64,000 nt of DNA from Branchiostoma floridae (taxonomy: Eukaryota; Chordata; Leptocardii; Amphioxiformes; Branchiostomatidae). The translations under genes were made by a program, and so were the position numbers. Each line of letters starts with the position of its first letter. The stretch's first letter is position 1. The DNA lies in contig NC_049985.1 of NCBI RefSeq assembly GCF_000003815.2, positions 19,205,293 to 19,269,292 of the forward strand. The letters are read 5' to 3'. Below the pieces are notes generated by a model, which worked only from the letters and a program-made list of their open reading frames with translations, had not been told where the DNA came from and did no database searches. Positions 44,940-56,300 of this stretch are shown here, piece by piece.

Positions 44940-45560
44940 TCTGATAGACTTCAAATCATGCTCAACCTCGGAAATGCAGGAAATGGTGTTTCAAAGGGTC
45001 CAGATTTCAAAAGTTATCGAACCTCCCATGCTGGACATGGTGAAAGTATGTTGTGGAAGCATCGCCTTCAAAAGCATTTTCACCCATAGAAATGTCAATG
45101 TCAAACTTGGCTTAGTTTCAGGCAAAATACACTCCTAGATACAGGAAATGACATTCAGTTCATTCTCGGAACCTGCCTGCATTGGCAATGACATGGCGAA
45201 AATATTTCAGGGGCATGTGTTGTTGCCCATAAAACTTTTTTTTCTAATAAAATGTCATTTCAAGTAATTATGCTAGTCTGCCAGCAAAATCTGTCCCTCA
45301 AAACACAGGAAGTGCCGTTTCAGGGTAGCCTGGGTACCAAATTATCCTGATTCGGCTCCATAGTGACCCCTGGCTCAATACTTTCACTTCTGTGGTTAGC
45401 AAGTGAAAGTATTGGGCCAGCGGTCACTACAGAAGATGGTACTCAGGCTAGATTCAGACGGTCCAGATTTCAAAATTTCCCTAGACCTACCTTACAATGG
45501 ATTGTCCCTTTGTACCTCAGTAACATAAGCTAAAACCTGTGTAATTATGTTGATGCCGGT
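44940..45560. repeat. Degenerate tandem repeat related to 35.5-36.3 kb
   Basis: Units carry CAGGAAATGGTGTTTCAAAG, GTCCAGATTTCAAAA and a Cys-less CATCGCC block. One unit is interrupted by the small MITE at 45326-45450. Confidence 0.65.
45326..45450. mobile_element. Small MITE (125 bp), TAGCCTGGGTACCA ends
   Basis: The ends TAGCCTGGGTACCA and TGGTACTCAGGCTA are inverted, and an inner palindrome (CAATACTTTCACTT / AAGTGAAAGTATTG) is present. It splits a unit of the surrounding repeat (TTTCAGGG | ATTCAGAC flanks), suggesting a diverged 5-8-bp duplication. Confidence 0.65.
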
Positions 45561-45579
45561 AATTTAAACTTCATAGTCT

Positions 45580-45990
45580 GCGTCTTTGGTGCTCCATGTG
45601 CTGAAAATTTTGTCAGAAACACTGATGGCCCCCTCTGTCAGTCTGTGGTGGGTTCAACACTGCCCCACTGAAGCAATGTCATGGAGGCAGGGGGGCCAGG
45701 CCCCTGTCAATCCTCTGGGTTCTGGGCACCAACTAGCACAAACTCTGCTGTCCAAGGCTGTATCTGGTCCCTCCCCACAGAAGACCGGCGGATGTTGTGC
45801 GGGCTGTTATAAGCGAGATTTAATCAGGCTACATCTAGCGCTGTATGAATACTAATACACTTCAATTAAAATACTTTAATTTGCAACCCCTGAATTTATT
45901 GTGAAGAGTTATCAAGCTTCCAGAATTTACTGTCACTATGCCTCCGGAATTCACTGTAAGTGTTACCAAGACCCCCTTTTTTATGACAAT
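45580..45990 (-). repeat. Interspersed repeat, copy 2 (inverse of 26436-26930)
   Basis: CTCCATGTGCTGAAAATTTT and GTGTTACCAAGACCCCC correspond to the complement of the 26.4-26.9 kb copy, including sequence next to its poly-G head. Confidence 0.6.
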
Positions 45991-48107
45991 TTCAAAATCG
46001 CACACCGCAATAGACACCTATTATAAAAGAATCAAATGCAACTATTTCCCTTAATTAAACTGATCTAGGATTTTTTTCAGTGAAAATGTAAATCATTTCC
46101 TATACAGCCATGTAGTTAGATAGTGTTGATTCACAAGTAGGGTCAAGTAGTGGGCAAGGAAGTCAAACTTTAGTCAAAGCATAATCTGTTGAGCACTGTG
46201 TACAATTCTCCTTCAACCTTTGAAAAATTTAGGCAGACCCATCTTTTGAAACAAGGTCAAGAATATTGAGTAGATACCACACAGTCCCTCACTGCAAGGA
46301 GGTTCTTTTTTAACCTCCTTGGTCACTGTTGTGGGTAGTTTTTTTGTCTTTTAGAAGGCCACTTTGAAAAAAAAAACAAGAATAGTTTCTGCTTGGTTTG
46401 GATATACATCACTAATGTGAAGCAATTTGAGACAGCCATGTATATTTCTCTGTTTTTCATCATAGGCATTTATGTGAATTTGCTCTTGTTAAAAGGGTCC
46501 AGCTTTCTTTTTTCAATGCACAGNNNNNNNNNNNNNNNNNNNNNNNNNNNNNNNNNNNNNNNNNNNNNNNNNNNNNNNNNNNNNNNNNNNNNNNNNNNNN
46601 NNNNNNNNNNNNNNNNNNNNNNNTCCCTTGTGGGACTGCTAGCAGCCTGACCTGGTTGCCTCAGCCTCTAGATGTGCAGTGTAAATAAACAATTAGTTAC
46701 AGTCCCTTCAGTCAAAATCTTCAGACTCACCCCCCCCCCCCCCAAAGAAAACAGGTTCATGCACCAGAGTTTGGGGTTTTACCTATATTAAATGTAGTGG
46801 CAATTAGGTGGTCAGCAGGTCAGTGTGGCAGGTTCTTCTACACGTTTCAGTGGTCGTCTTCAAACAGTTCGTTGACTGGTACATCTATTCTATGAGAAAT
46901 GAAATTGGTTGGCTGTTCTAGCTAGATCACATGACTTTTGCTAAGCATGTCACATGACAGTACATCTGTTTCTCTGACATGTTTATCTGACCGTCCAAAA
47001 AAAATTGCTTGATAACAGAGAAGCTAAGTGCTTTTTTAACAAAGGTTTTGTCCCCATAGATTCTTCATAGCTTATGACACACTAGTAATGTATGCCATGC
47101 CAGTTTATGTCTTGGAGTTTGGTTGATATTCATATGTAAGATATATAGCACATCATGAATCATGCATTTTCTTATTAGATAATTAAATGCATATAAAAAC
47201 AATTGAAAAGTATGAATTCACTCCCTTTTACCTACAAGTACACAATGTACATTTGTAGGTTTTAATTTTGTTGAATCAAATAAAACTAAAAGATATTCTC
47301 ATGCATTCGGATATCCTTCATTCTCATGCATTGATATTCTTCATTTTCTAGTACTATGAGACACATGATCATGAAGTACATCTAGAACTTAAGCCTTATC
47401 CACTAGAACAACAAGAAGACTCTGCTATGTCTGCTATTAGTGTAGGTTCCTGTTACCTCGAATGTAAAGATCCAGTTACCCATGCAGTATATATCATAAA
47501 GTACACTTGGCAGTTTGTAGACTCAGCTCTGGAATTCTAGCTCTCCTGCCCTCCCCTACAGTAAAGGCCCTTCATTTTGATTTTATAGAGATAAGAAGCA
47601 GAGACTTGCCTGTGGAGTGTGCCACAGTCAATTAGCCCTAACAGATTGTCTCTAGGAGGCATCAGGTGCTGCTTAGCCACATGATTGATAATCTGATCTG
47701 CTTCAAGAAGCCCTTTCATACAGCAAGAGGTTCCCTCTTTCAACCTCCTTGCATACAGGGTGGCCCATACTGTCTAGGGAAAGGGTGTCAGATCAAAAAC
47801 TTGTGACAATGTCTAAAGCAGTTATAAACCTAAATGTTTAAGAAACTTTTTTCAATTTAAACATTAGCTCATATTAAAGTGCATGTGTTTTCTTCAACCA
47901 GGAAAGAGGCTACACATGAATGTACATCTAAAAATCATAGTGTAAACAAGCTGTAAGTCTGGTGGCTATCTATTACATCTGGCATGACTAAAGTCACTAA
48001 TCCAGAAACAACTTACACACTGGGCCTGGGGGAACTCTACTGAGCAGGGCAGCTGGGTGACAGATTGCCTTACACAGCCCTGTGTGACCACTCTCTGACC
48101 ATTTGAC
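45991..48107. other. Anonymous DNA with one gap
   Basis: Contains a poly-C run (46731-46743) and the 100-N gap. A 68-codon minus frame at 47537-47743 has no recognised similarity. 48982-49572 is also featureless. Confidence 0.4.
46524..46623. other. Assembly gap (100 N)
   Basis: Exactly 100 N, the usual placeholder for a gap of unknown size; an open frame across it is not real. Confidence 0.99.
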
Positions 48108-48110
48108 TTA

Positions 48111-48458
48111 GGCCCAATCTACACACAGTTTTTGCCAGATATCTTTGGATGTGTCGGGAGGGATCTGGAACGTTGGTGACATTAGCAGCTTGCAGACATT
48201 AACAGCTGTATAGCCTAATCCTAATGAGCCCGCGTTATATGCTAATGAGCCCTCCCGAAGTCGGGACACATCTACACGAGTGCGGAAGCTGTCAAGGACC
48301 CCTGCTAAGCTATCGGGTGAATGCTCCAGACCTTTCGGGAGAAATTCTACCGATATCTTTATGGCGATATTGCAGTTCCATCTAGACGCTGAAAAAAAGC
48401 TGTCGGCGAGAGGTTGTCGGCTTGCCGATATCGGGAAAAAACGAGTCTAGATCGTGCC
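48111..48458. mobile_element. MITE with TTA duplication (348 bp), GGCCCAATCTACAC ends
   Basis: The left end GGCCCAATCTACACACAG and the right end (reverse complement GGCACGATCTAGACTCG) are flanked by TTA on both sides (48108-48110, 48459-48461). Interior TCGGGA/ATATCGG blocks recur. A relative lies at 60610-60795. Harbinger-like by duplication size. Confidence 0.7.
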
Positions 48459-48607
48459 TTAGTTTTACTGTGGGTGAAAAGAGAACTATGGTCCATAATA
48501 AGTTGTCCATTTTAAAGTCCAAAGTTGGCAAGGGCTGATTTCTTTCTCACTGAAGAGCAACCTAGTGCTGTCGTTACTTCATATTCTGGGCTAAGTGTTC
48601 CAGTTAG

Positions 48608-48981
48608 CTTCTTTATGATGTGTGGTATTACTTCAATTTTTTATCTGTTGTCTCTAGATTTCATTTTTTCAAACATGATTTGAAGAGTAACTTGTACTTG
48701 GTAAACTTTCTCAGCCAGGCCACCACTGATGACTTCACTGTATGGGTACCTGTAGCATACTGAAGACCATAGTTTATATTATCTGCTCTTTATTATAGTT
48801 TTAAAACTATATAAAAAGCAGATAATATAAACTATGTCTTCAGTATGCTACCTGGCACCTGTTATTTCACGGAGGTGGTGCCCTGAACGAGAAAGTTTAC
48901 CAAGTACAAGTTACTTTTCAAATCATGTTTGAAATCAATAGACAACAGATAAGAAATTGAAGAAAGACTACACATAAAGAC
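48608..48981. repeat. Large imperfect palindrome (about 375 bp)
   Basis: Arms of about 180 bp pair through AACTTGTACTTGGTAAACTT, GTAGCATACTGAAGAC and TAGTTTATATTATCTGCT with an AT-rich centre at about 48800-48810. Foldback element or recent inverted duplication. Confidence 0.8.
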
Positions 48982-49572
48982 ATTATTCACTGTCATGTTG
49001 AAATCCATTCAAAAGAACGTCTACATGCTTGGTAACTCTCTTGGCACCACCAAGGTTAAATGGCACCACTATGCAAAGTTTTCATACTTTATAATTGGGC
49101 TTGGGGACTGGGATCTGACATATACACCCAAAAAACAATGGCATTGTGGTGCAAAAACTGAGTGCTATAAAACGTGACAAGAAATCCTCACAGCCTTGTG
49201 TGAAATTCTTGTCAGGTTTTACAACACTTTTTTGCATAACAATGCCGCATTGTTTACATGTAAAACTAGCAGAAGAATATAGCCTGACACTCCACTTGCT
49301 AGGAAAACAAACTGCACGTGTTTCTAATGACTACAAATCTGTGTATTTTGCTTTGGAAAGATGGCTATGTTCTAAATCAGTCAAGTCAACCCCTCGGGAG
49401 GGGCTGTACCAAATCCACATAAAGCATGTCCCTAACGCTATATAATATGACCTTGCTGGGGAGGGGGCAATATTGAACAATGAAGAAAATCTCTGAAAAC
49501 TGTCAAATGTGGTTGCTATGTGTTGCCAGGGCAGCCAACACGCACAGGTTTGCTGGGGTATCCATAATGGTG

Positions 49573-49690
49573 GTAACAATAATAATAATAATAGCCTTTA
49601 TTGCACATTCATGCCCTATCGGGCTAAGTACAGGCATATGGATACAAAAGGTAGTAATGCAGTACACATGGTTTCTAAAACATGGATTCT
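49573..49690 (-). repeat. LINE 3' tail fragment candidate
   Basis: AATAATAATAATAATAGCCT followed by TTATTGCACATTCATGCCC is typical of truncated LINE 3' ends read in reverse. A similar TTATTGCACA..AATTGTAC is at 15530. No coding part visible. Confidence 0.4.
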
Positions 49691-49848
49691 AAAACTAGTC
49701 TAATACATTTGTTCGGCTTCTTCTCGTTTCTTAGTAACAATGGTAAAAATACATTGGCCACTTCTATCTAATCCATGCAACCCAATCTCTGCTTGGAGAA
49801 TACAACATTTTGTAGAAATTGTTGTAAATAAGCTGTTATTATCATTGT

Positions 49849-50096
49849 CCTGTCACTTAAATGCTAAAAGACAGAGACTCCCCAGACATCACGGTAGTTT
49901 AGTCTGTTATTGTTGTGCCAAATATTCATGAGGTGCTTCCTTTGTTCTCTTGCTTTGATGTAAGAACAAAGTCCTGTCACTTACGTGCTAAAAGACAGAG
50001 ACTACCCAGACATCACGGTAGTTTAGTCTGTTATTGTTGTGACAAATATTCATGAGGTGCTTCCTTTGTTCTCTTGCTTTGATGTAAGAACAAAGT
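49849..50096. repeat. Direct tandem duplication, two 124-bp units
   Basis: CCTGTCACTTAAATGCTAAA at 49849 recurs at 49973 with only a few differences across 124 bp. It ends about 200 bp upstream of the CACTA-like gene start codon. Confidence 0.9.
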
Positions 50097-50301
50097 CAGT
50101 AACATGTACATGAGAAAACTTAAACGTTATGCGGCGTCGTAGACGAATGTCTGGGTATCTGTCTGGACTTTAAGAATAAATTCACAGGGGGTTTCTGGCT
50201 GAGACATTCAGATCAGGTTCAGATCAAGGGAGTTCCTGTAGCCTGTAACGTGCCCAAGCCCAGCATCTCCTCACATTTGTCAGAACTTTCAGTTCATCAA
50301 C

Positions 50302-53300
50302 ATGGGTGATCTTGGTTTGGAAGAGAATGACTTCAATCATCATGATGGCGACTCTTCTGATTCTGAAGACTGTGAAGACTGGGAGGAGCTTGATGACCAA
50401 CGTGAATCCGTTACAGAAGCCTTCAGCTGGTTCCGATCCAAGGGAGAGAAAGGAAGTAAGAGTGCAGATTGGAGCCGTAAGCTGGAAAAAATGCCCCTGT
50501 ACCCAGGAGCACAGCTCACTTACGGGGAGAGTATGGTGCTCATCATGGCTTTCATCCTGGCACACCATCTGACATCAAGCGCAGTGGTAGCTCTACTCAC
50601 CCTCATCAATCTACACACACAATGGGGCAGCATTTTCTGCGCATCCAAGTACATCTTCGACAAATTCTTCAGTCTCATGAACTTGACCTTTCCTGTAACA
50701 AGGCACTACTTCTGCCGTGCATGCTTCAAGAATGTTTCATCTGATGACAAGAACTGCAAGGCGTGCAACAGTGACCTGTCCTCATCCAAGGCAACGTTCT
50801 ACTTCCTCGAGATGAGCGTCTTGTCTCAACTTGAAGCCAAGTTCAGAAGTAAGTCCTCACTCTTTATTAACAGAATCTAGGTTGCTTGATTTTTTTGTAT
50901 GACATGTTTAACCCTCTTAACACTGCATAAAATTTTTTATGTACTCCAGAACACTAGCTATAATTCCAGACTTTACAGTATTCAACGGGTACTTTGTGTT
51001 TATTATTTTTGTAGCTCTATTATGTAAAGAGTAGACTAGGAAAACTATATATTTTTGGAAAGCTCACAAGTTGAACTCAACATTAAAAGTAGAATTGATA
51101 TTTTGCCATCTATCTGATGACAGCTAGCAACAAAGTACTCAGACACATTTGCAAAAGTCCTGAAAAAAGAGTTTCAAAAAAGGGGCAGAGATGGCCAGGG
51201 GCAAAAATGCTTGTCAATTATGATAAAACTCTACAGAAATACTCAATAATATGTATACAATGCATTTATGCTGTTAAAATAACTGAAAACTAAATCTGAA
51301 AGCATAATTTTACATATGTTCCGTGTTTATATACAAATTTTCACCCCCCAACAAATGAGCCCCCCTCCCCACCCCCTATACTAATGCCTATTCCAGTGCT
51401 AAGAAAATGCTGGGAAATGATAGCCAATTATTTTCTGGATTCTCCTTCTATCAGTGAGTGAAATTATGACATTGAAATAAAGAAATAGGCATCAATGTAT
51501 CAAGGAAAGTTTCTTTAGTCCTGACCTATCAGATCTGACCTCTGGACATCATGTCAGAACATAAACAAAGAAAGCATGCAATGATTTATGCAGAAAAATA
51601 AGCAAAAACACCATCCCATTTTGTTTCAATAAAATCAGCTGCATATTTGCCTTCCTGCCATCCAAAGATTTCCCTGTCATTCCTCCTGCAAGCCTCCAAC
51701 AAAATCATCCACCAAATTGGATGATCATCATCATCACTGTCGACGTGATCACACATGTTCGCACATGTAATAACACACGACGGGGTGATACCGCCCCTTA
51801 CGGGGTGACATACCCTTTCGCTGGCTAATATCTGGCTAATTTCGTTGGATGATATCTATTCAATTCACTAAAAAACTTGACAAAACTGCAGTCAAAAACC
51901 TGCCTCCAAAGTCCATGAAATTTCGAAACAGGGCACAAGTATTACACACCTCCTGGTTGGTCATTCCTATTTAGTTACAAGTCTTCTGATTGGTATGTTC
52001 TGGTACATGGTTCTATTGTACACTTCATAGTTTGAATTTCCCGCCGAAATTCAAGCTGAGCCAATATAGTGGCTCACGGTGTTGAGTGGGGAAAGACACT
52101 ATAATGGCTCATCGTGTTGAGAGGGTAATTGGATTCAGAGAAAAGTTGGCACAACTCGGTCCCTAGCAAATCAAGACAAATTGTTAACAATCATACAGCA
52201 CTATACTTAATCGGCAAATTCAACTTGTAAATTTTGCACTCAAAGAATGATAAATCTATCGTTCTGGCTGCATAATAATCACACACACACATAATGTAAT
52301 GTGAAATAAGAATTCAAAAATCAATCTCATCCCATGTGTTCTTAGTAACGTTAGCGTATTTCTGTAAGTCTTGGGTAACAAGATCGTCCATGTTGCGAGC
52401 CGCGACAGGGATGCTATTTTATTTATTATATCAACATTCTTTAACAATGTCGCTATGCTTTATCTTGTGCTTTGACTGTACTTACAAGTTAGTTCAAATG
52501 AAATTAAATGTTAAGAAGTTTAATATGTTGAATTGGACATAGATTTTAACTGTTTGTAGGTTTCCAAAACACGTTGCAACTACTACTAGTATTCCGATCT
52601 TGACAAAGCCTCTGCATTTGAATGTTACCCATGCAGAGCCTCAAAATTTCAGTGAAATGTGCCGATTGTATGACTTACAAGTTATAAAAGTGAGAGAAAA
52701 AATGTTCGGCAGTTAAACATGTTGCCTCACATAGACTTTCACAATCTAATCTCCTATATATATGTCACAGGAGAGATGTCGATCCAGTAGAATCATCGAT
52801 TCTCCTAGGAGAGATCTCGATCGGAGCTGGTCCTAGGGCCAGCTGCGATCGGGGTCTCTCCTAGGAGAATCGACGATTCTACTAGTATAGATTGCAATCG
52901 GGGTCTCTCCTAGGGCCAACTCCGATCCAAACTCAAATGATGCTAAGATATTGGAAACAGACTGCGATCGGGATCTCTCCTAGGAGAATCAGTGATTCTA
53001 CTAGGAGAGACCCTGATCAGAGTTGGCCCTAGGACCTAGCTCCGATCCAAACTCAAATGATACTAAGATATAGGAAACAGCAATACTTTTTATGATAAAC
53101 AATGATTTTATTTAGTATTAATGCAAACCTACTAACTCATTAGCAACTACACACAAGCCTACTTGTGTCTACAATGTTCACTCAAGACTACCACAATAGG
53201 GTCGCTTCTTCAACTTTACTCAAGATAGACTATAGTATACAGCATCACTTTCATGGTAAATGAGTATGTATTCTGATAAAGTAATTTCTGATACAGTAGT

Positions 53301-56300
53301 GGCAAAGATGTTATAATATGTGAAAGNNNNNNNNNNNNNNNNNNNNNNNNNNNNNNNNNNNNNNNNNNNNNNNNNNNNNNNNNNNNNNNNNNNNNNNNNN
53401 NNNNNNNNNNNNNNNNNNNNNNNNNNNNNNNNNNNNNNNNNNNNNNNNNNNNNNNNNNNNNNNNNNNNNNNNNNNNNNNNNNNNNNNNNNNNNNNNNNNN
53501 NNNNNNNNNNNNNNNNNNNNNNNNNNNNNNNNNNNNNNNNNNNNNNNNNNNNNNNNNNNNNNNNNNNNNNNNNNNNNNNNNNNNNNNNNNNNNNNNNNNN
53601 NNNNNNNNNNNNNNNNNNNNNNNNNNNNNNNNNNNNNNNNNNNNNNNNNNNNNNNNNNNNNNNNNNNNNNNNNNNNNNNNNNNNNNNNNNNNNNNNNNNN
53701 NNNNNNNNNNNNNNNNNNNNNNNNNNNNNNNNNNNNNNNNNNNNNNNNNNNNNNNNNNNNNNNNNNNNNNNNNNNNNNNNNNNNNNNNNNNNNNNNNNNN
53801 NNNNNNNNNNNNNNNNNNNNNNNNNNNNNNNNNNNNNNNNNNNNNNNNNNNNNNNNNNNNNNNNNNNNNNNNNNNNNNNNNNNNNNNNNNNNNNNNNNNN
53901 NNNNNNNNNNNNNNNNNNNNNNNNNNNNNNNNNNNNNNNNNNNNNNNNNNNNNNNNNNNNNNNNNNNNNNNNNNNNNNNNNNNNNNNNNNNNNNNNNNNN
54001 NNNNNNNNNNNNNNNNNNNNNNNNNTACAAATCATGTTATCATAAAAAGTATTGCTTTTGTTAATTATATGTCACTTATATTCTATTAGTATCATTTGAG
54101 TTTGGAGCGGAGCTAGGTCCTAGGGCAACTCTGATCGGGGTCTCTCCTAGTAGAATCGCGATTCTCCTAGGAGAGATCCCGATCGCAGTCTGTTTCCAAT
54201 ATCTTAGCATCATTTAAGTTTGGATCGGAGTTGGCCCTAGGGAGAGACCCCAGATTGCAATCTATACGTCTAGTAGAATCGTCGATTTTCCTAGGAGAGA
54301 CCCCGATCGCAGCTGGCCCTAGGACCAGCTCCGATCGAGATCTCTCCTAGGAGAATCAACGATTCTACTGGATCAACATCTCTCCTGTGACATATACATG
54401 TATGCTAGGTGACTAGTTGTCTCACTTGTCTAGTAGTACCCAGGGGACAAATTGTCTCAGGTGCTAAGTTGTCCTGATAGTGATACTGTTTAATGAAATA
54501 TCTGCTTGTCAATTTTTCTGCAAGTTTGAATTAAATTGTAAAAATTTGAACATTTTGCACACCAAACATTCTTGCAACCCCTCAAGATAAAGACTAAAAC
54601 CATCATGTTTGCAAGGATGACATTTGCTTACTACTGGTGGTCATTTTCTTTTTTTTAAGGAAAAGACTTCTATGAAGCCATTGTGCAGCAGAGGCAACGT
54701 CTCCAGAAAAAGTGCCCAACAGCAATTGAAGACATCACTGATGGGTTGGTGTACAAGAGCATCCACGAGTTACAGGACCCGAGAAATATCTCATTTCTCA
54801 TGAACACAGATGGCATCAAAGTGTTTCGCTCATCAAACTACGGATTGTGGCCTGTGTATTATTCTATCAATGAACTACCATTCAGCATGAGGTCAGTATT
54901 TTTTTCTTACATTTAGGTCTTCAATTTCAGCACATTAAACTGTACACATTTCCCAGAATTTCTTTGTTGCGAAAAATTGCAGCAAAAAATATTTAGTTTT
55001 CATCATTCCAGCATATGCAATTGTAATGCTATCACATGGCACAGGAAAATTGCAAAATGCAGCTGATTGCCATCACATCAGTAACAATGATGGCATGAGA
55101 CAACATTTGAGTAGATACATGCATCTCATGACATCATAGTAAACACCGCAGTCGGTCCGGAACCTGATACCGGGAGTTGCAAAAAAATATTCTTTGAGAT
55201 TCACACTAATCATACATTACATATGATTGCATGCTTCACTTTTAGTTTGTTTTTCTGCTAATCAAAAGAATATGTTTTGAAAGTCACTGTATCATGATGT
55301 TCCGACCTGACTGCCATGTTTACTATCATATAATGACATCATGTCTCATGAGCCACAATGAAATTGATTACCTGGGGGTAGGAAGAAAGATTTATAATAT
55401 TCAATATTCTATAAGTAATTAAGTACATCAGAAGAGTGTATGCTTGATACAAAAGTCTATGTTCATTGAATAATACTATTGATATTGGATATTGTAATCA
55501 TAAAATGTATTTTTCTTTCATAAACACTTCATAATGAGGTCAAGAATGACCTATTTTGCTGATGAGACTATCTAGCTAAAATTACTAAAAGCAGTTAATC
55601 TGAAACTTTGCAGAACTCGTCGAGAGAACATAGTCTTTGCAGGACTGTGGTTTGGTGACTGGAAGCCTGTGATGAAGCTCTTTCTACCTCCACTAGTAAG
55701 AAGCGTCAAAGCACTTCAAAATGGTAAGTGGTTTGATTTCTACCTTCTGTTTGTCATCTACCATATCTGTTTCACCTGGGCAGATTTGCAGCACCCACCA
55801 CTACATGCATGCATACACTCCCCACAAAAAGTCAACCTAGTCTTACCAGACTCCGGGTTGCTGGAAAACTGTACAAATGGAACGAATAAGTAACGAGTAA
55901 GCTAGCCAGAGGAGTATAGCCGGCTAGGGAACAGCGCAGCAGTCCTAATATCGCAGTGAAATGTGTCTGGAGATCCAGTGGAAATGTCATAACATGGCAT
56001 ATATCGGGACCACAATGTTTTCAGAGTCATTTCCACGATCATGACAAAACCCGGCTTCAATTTAATTTGAATCTCAGGCCAATAATCTGACACAAGTTTG
56101 GGCAAGATCAAAACAACCTCAGGGGTCAGAGGTCGCATTACCATGCTTTTTCAAGGAACTGAAACAGTTTGCAAGTTTGCAATGTGCAAAATGCCGCTTT
56201 TTTATGCCTAACTGATAGAACGGTTTCATTTTTTGCGTCATGAACGGGTCCTTGTAACACTCGCTTTACACTAGGTTTTCCTGAGACGTCTTGGCCAAGA

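Noticed and set aside
50224-50568. 114-codon minus-strand frame
   Set aside because: Antisense shadow of the first CACTA-like exon, which has far better protein support.
53220-54045. Open frames of about 240-270 codons
   Set aside because: They consist of gap bases.
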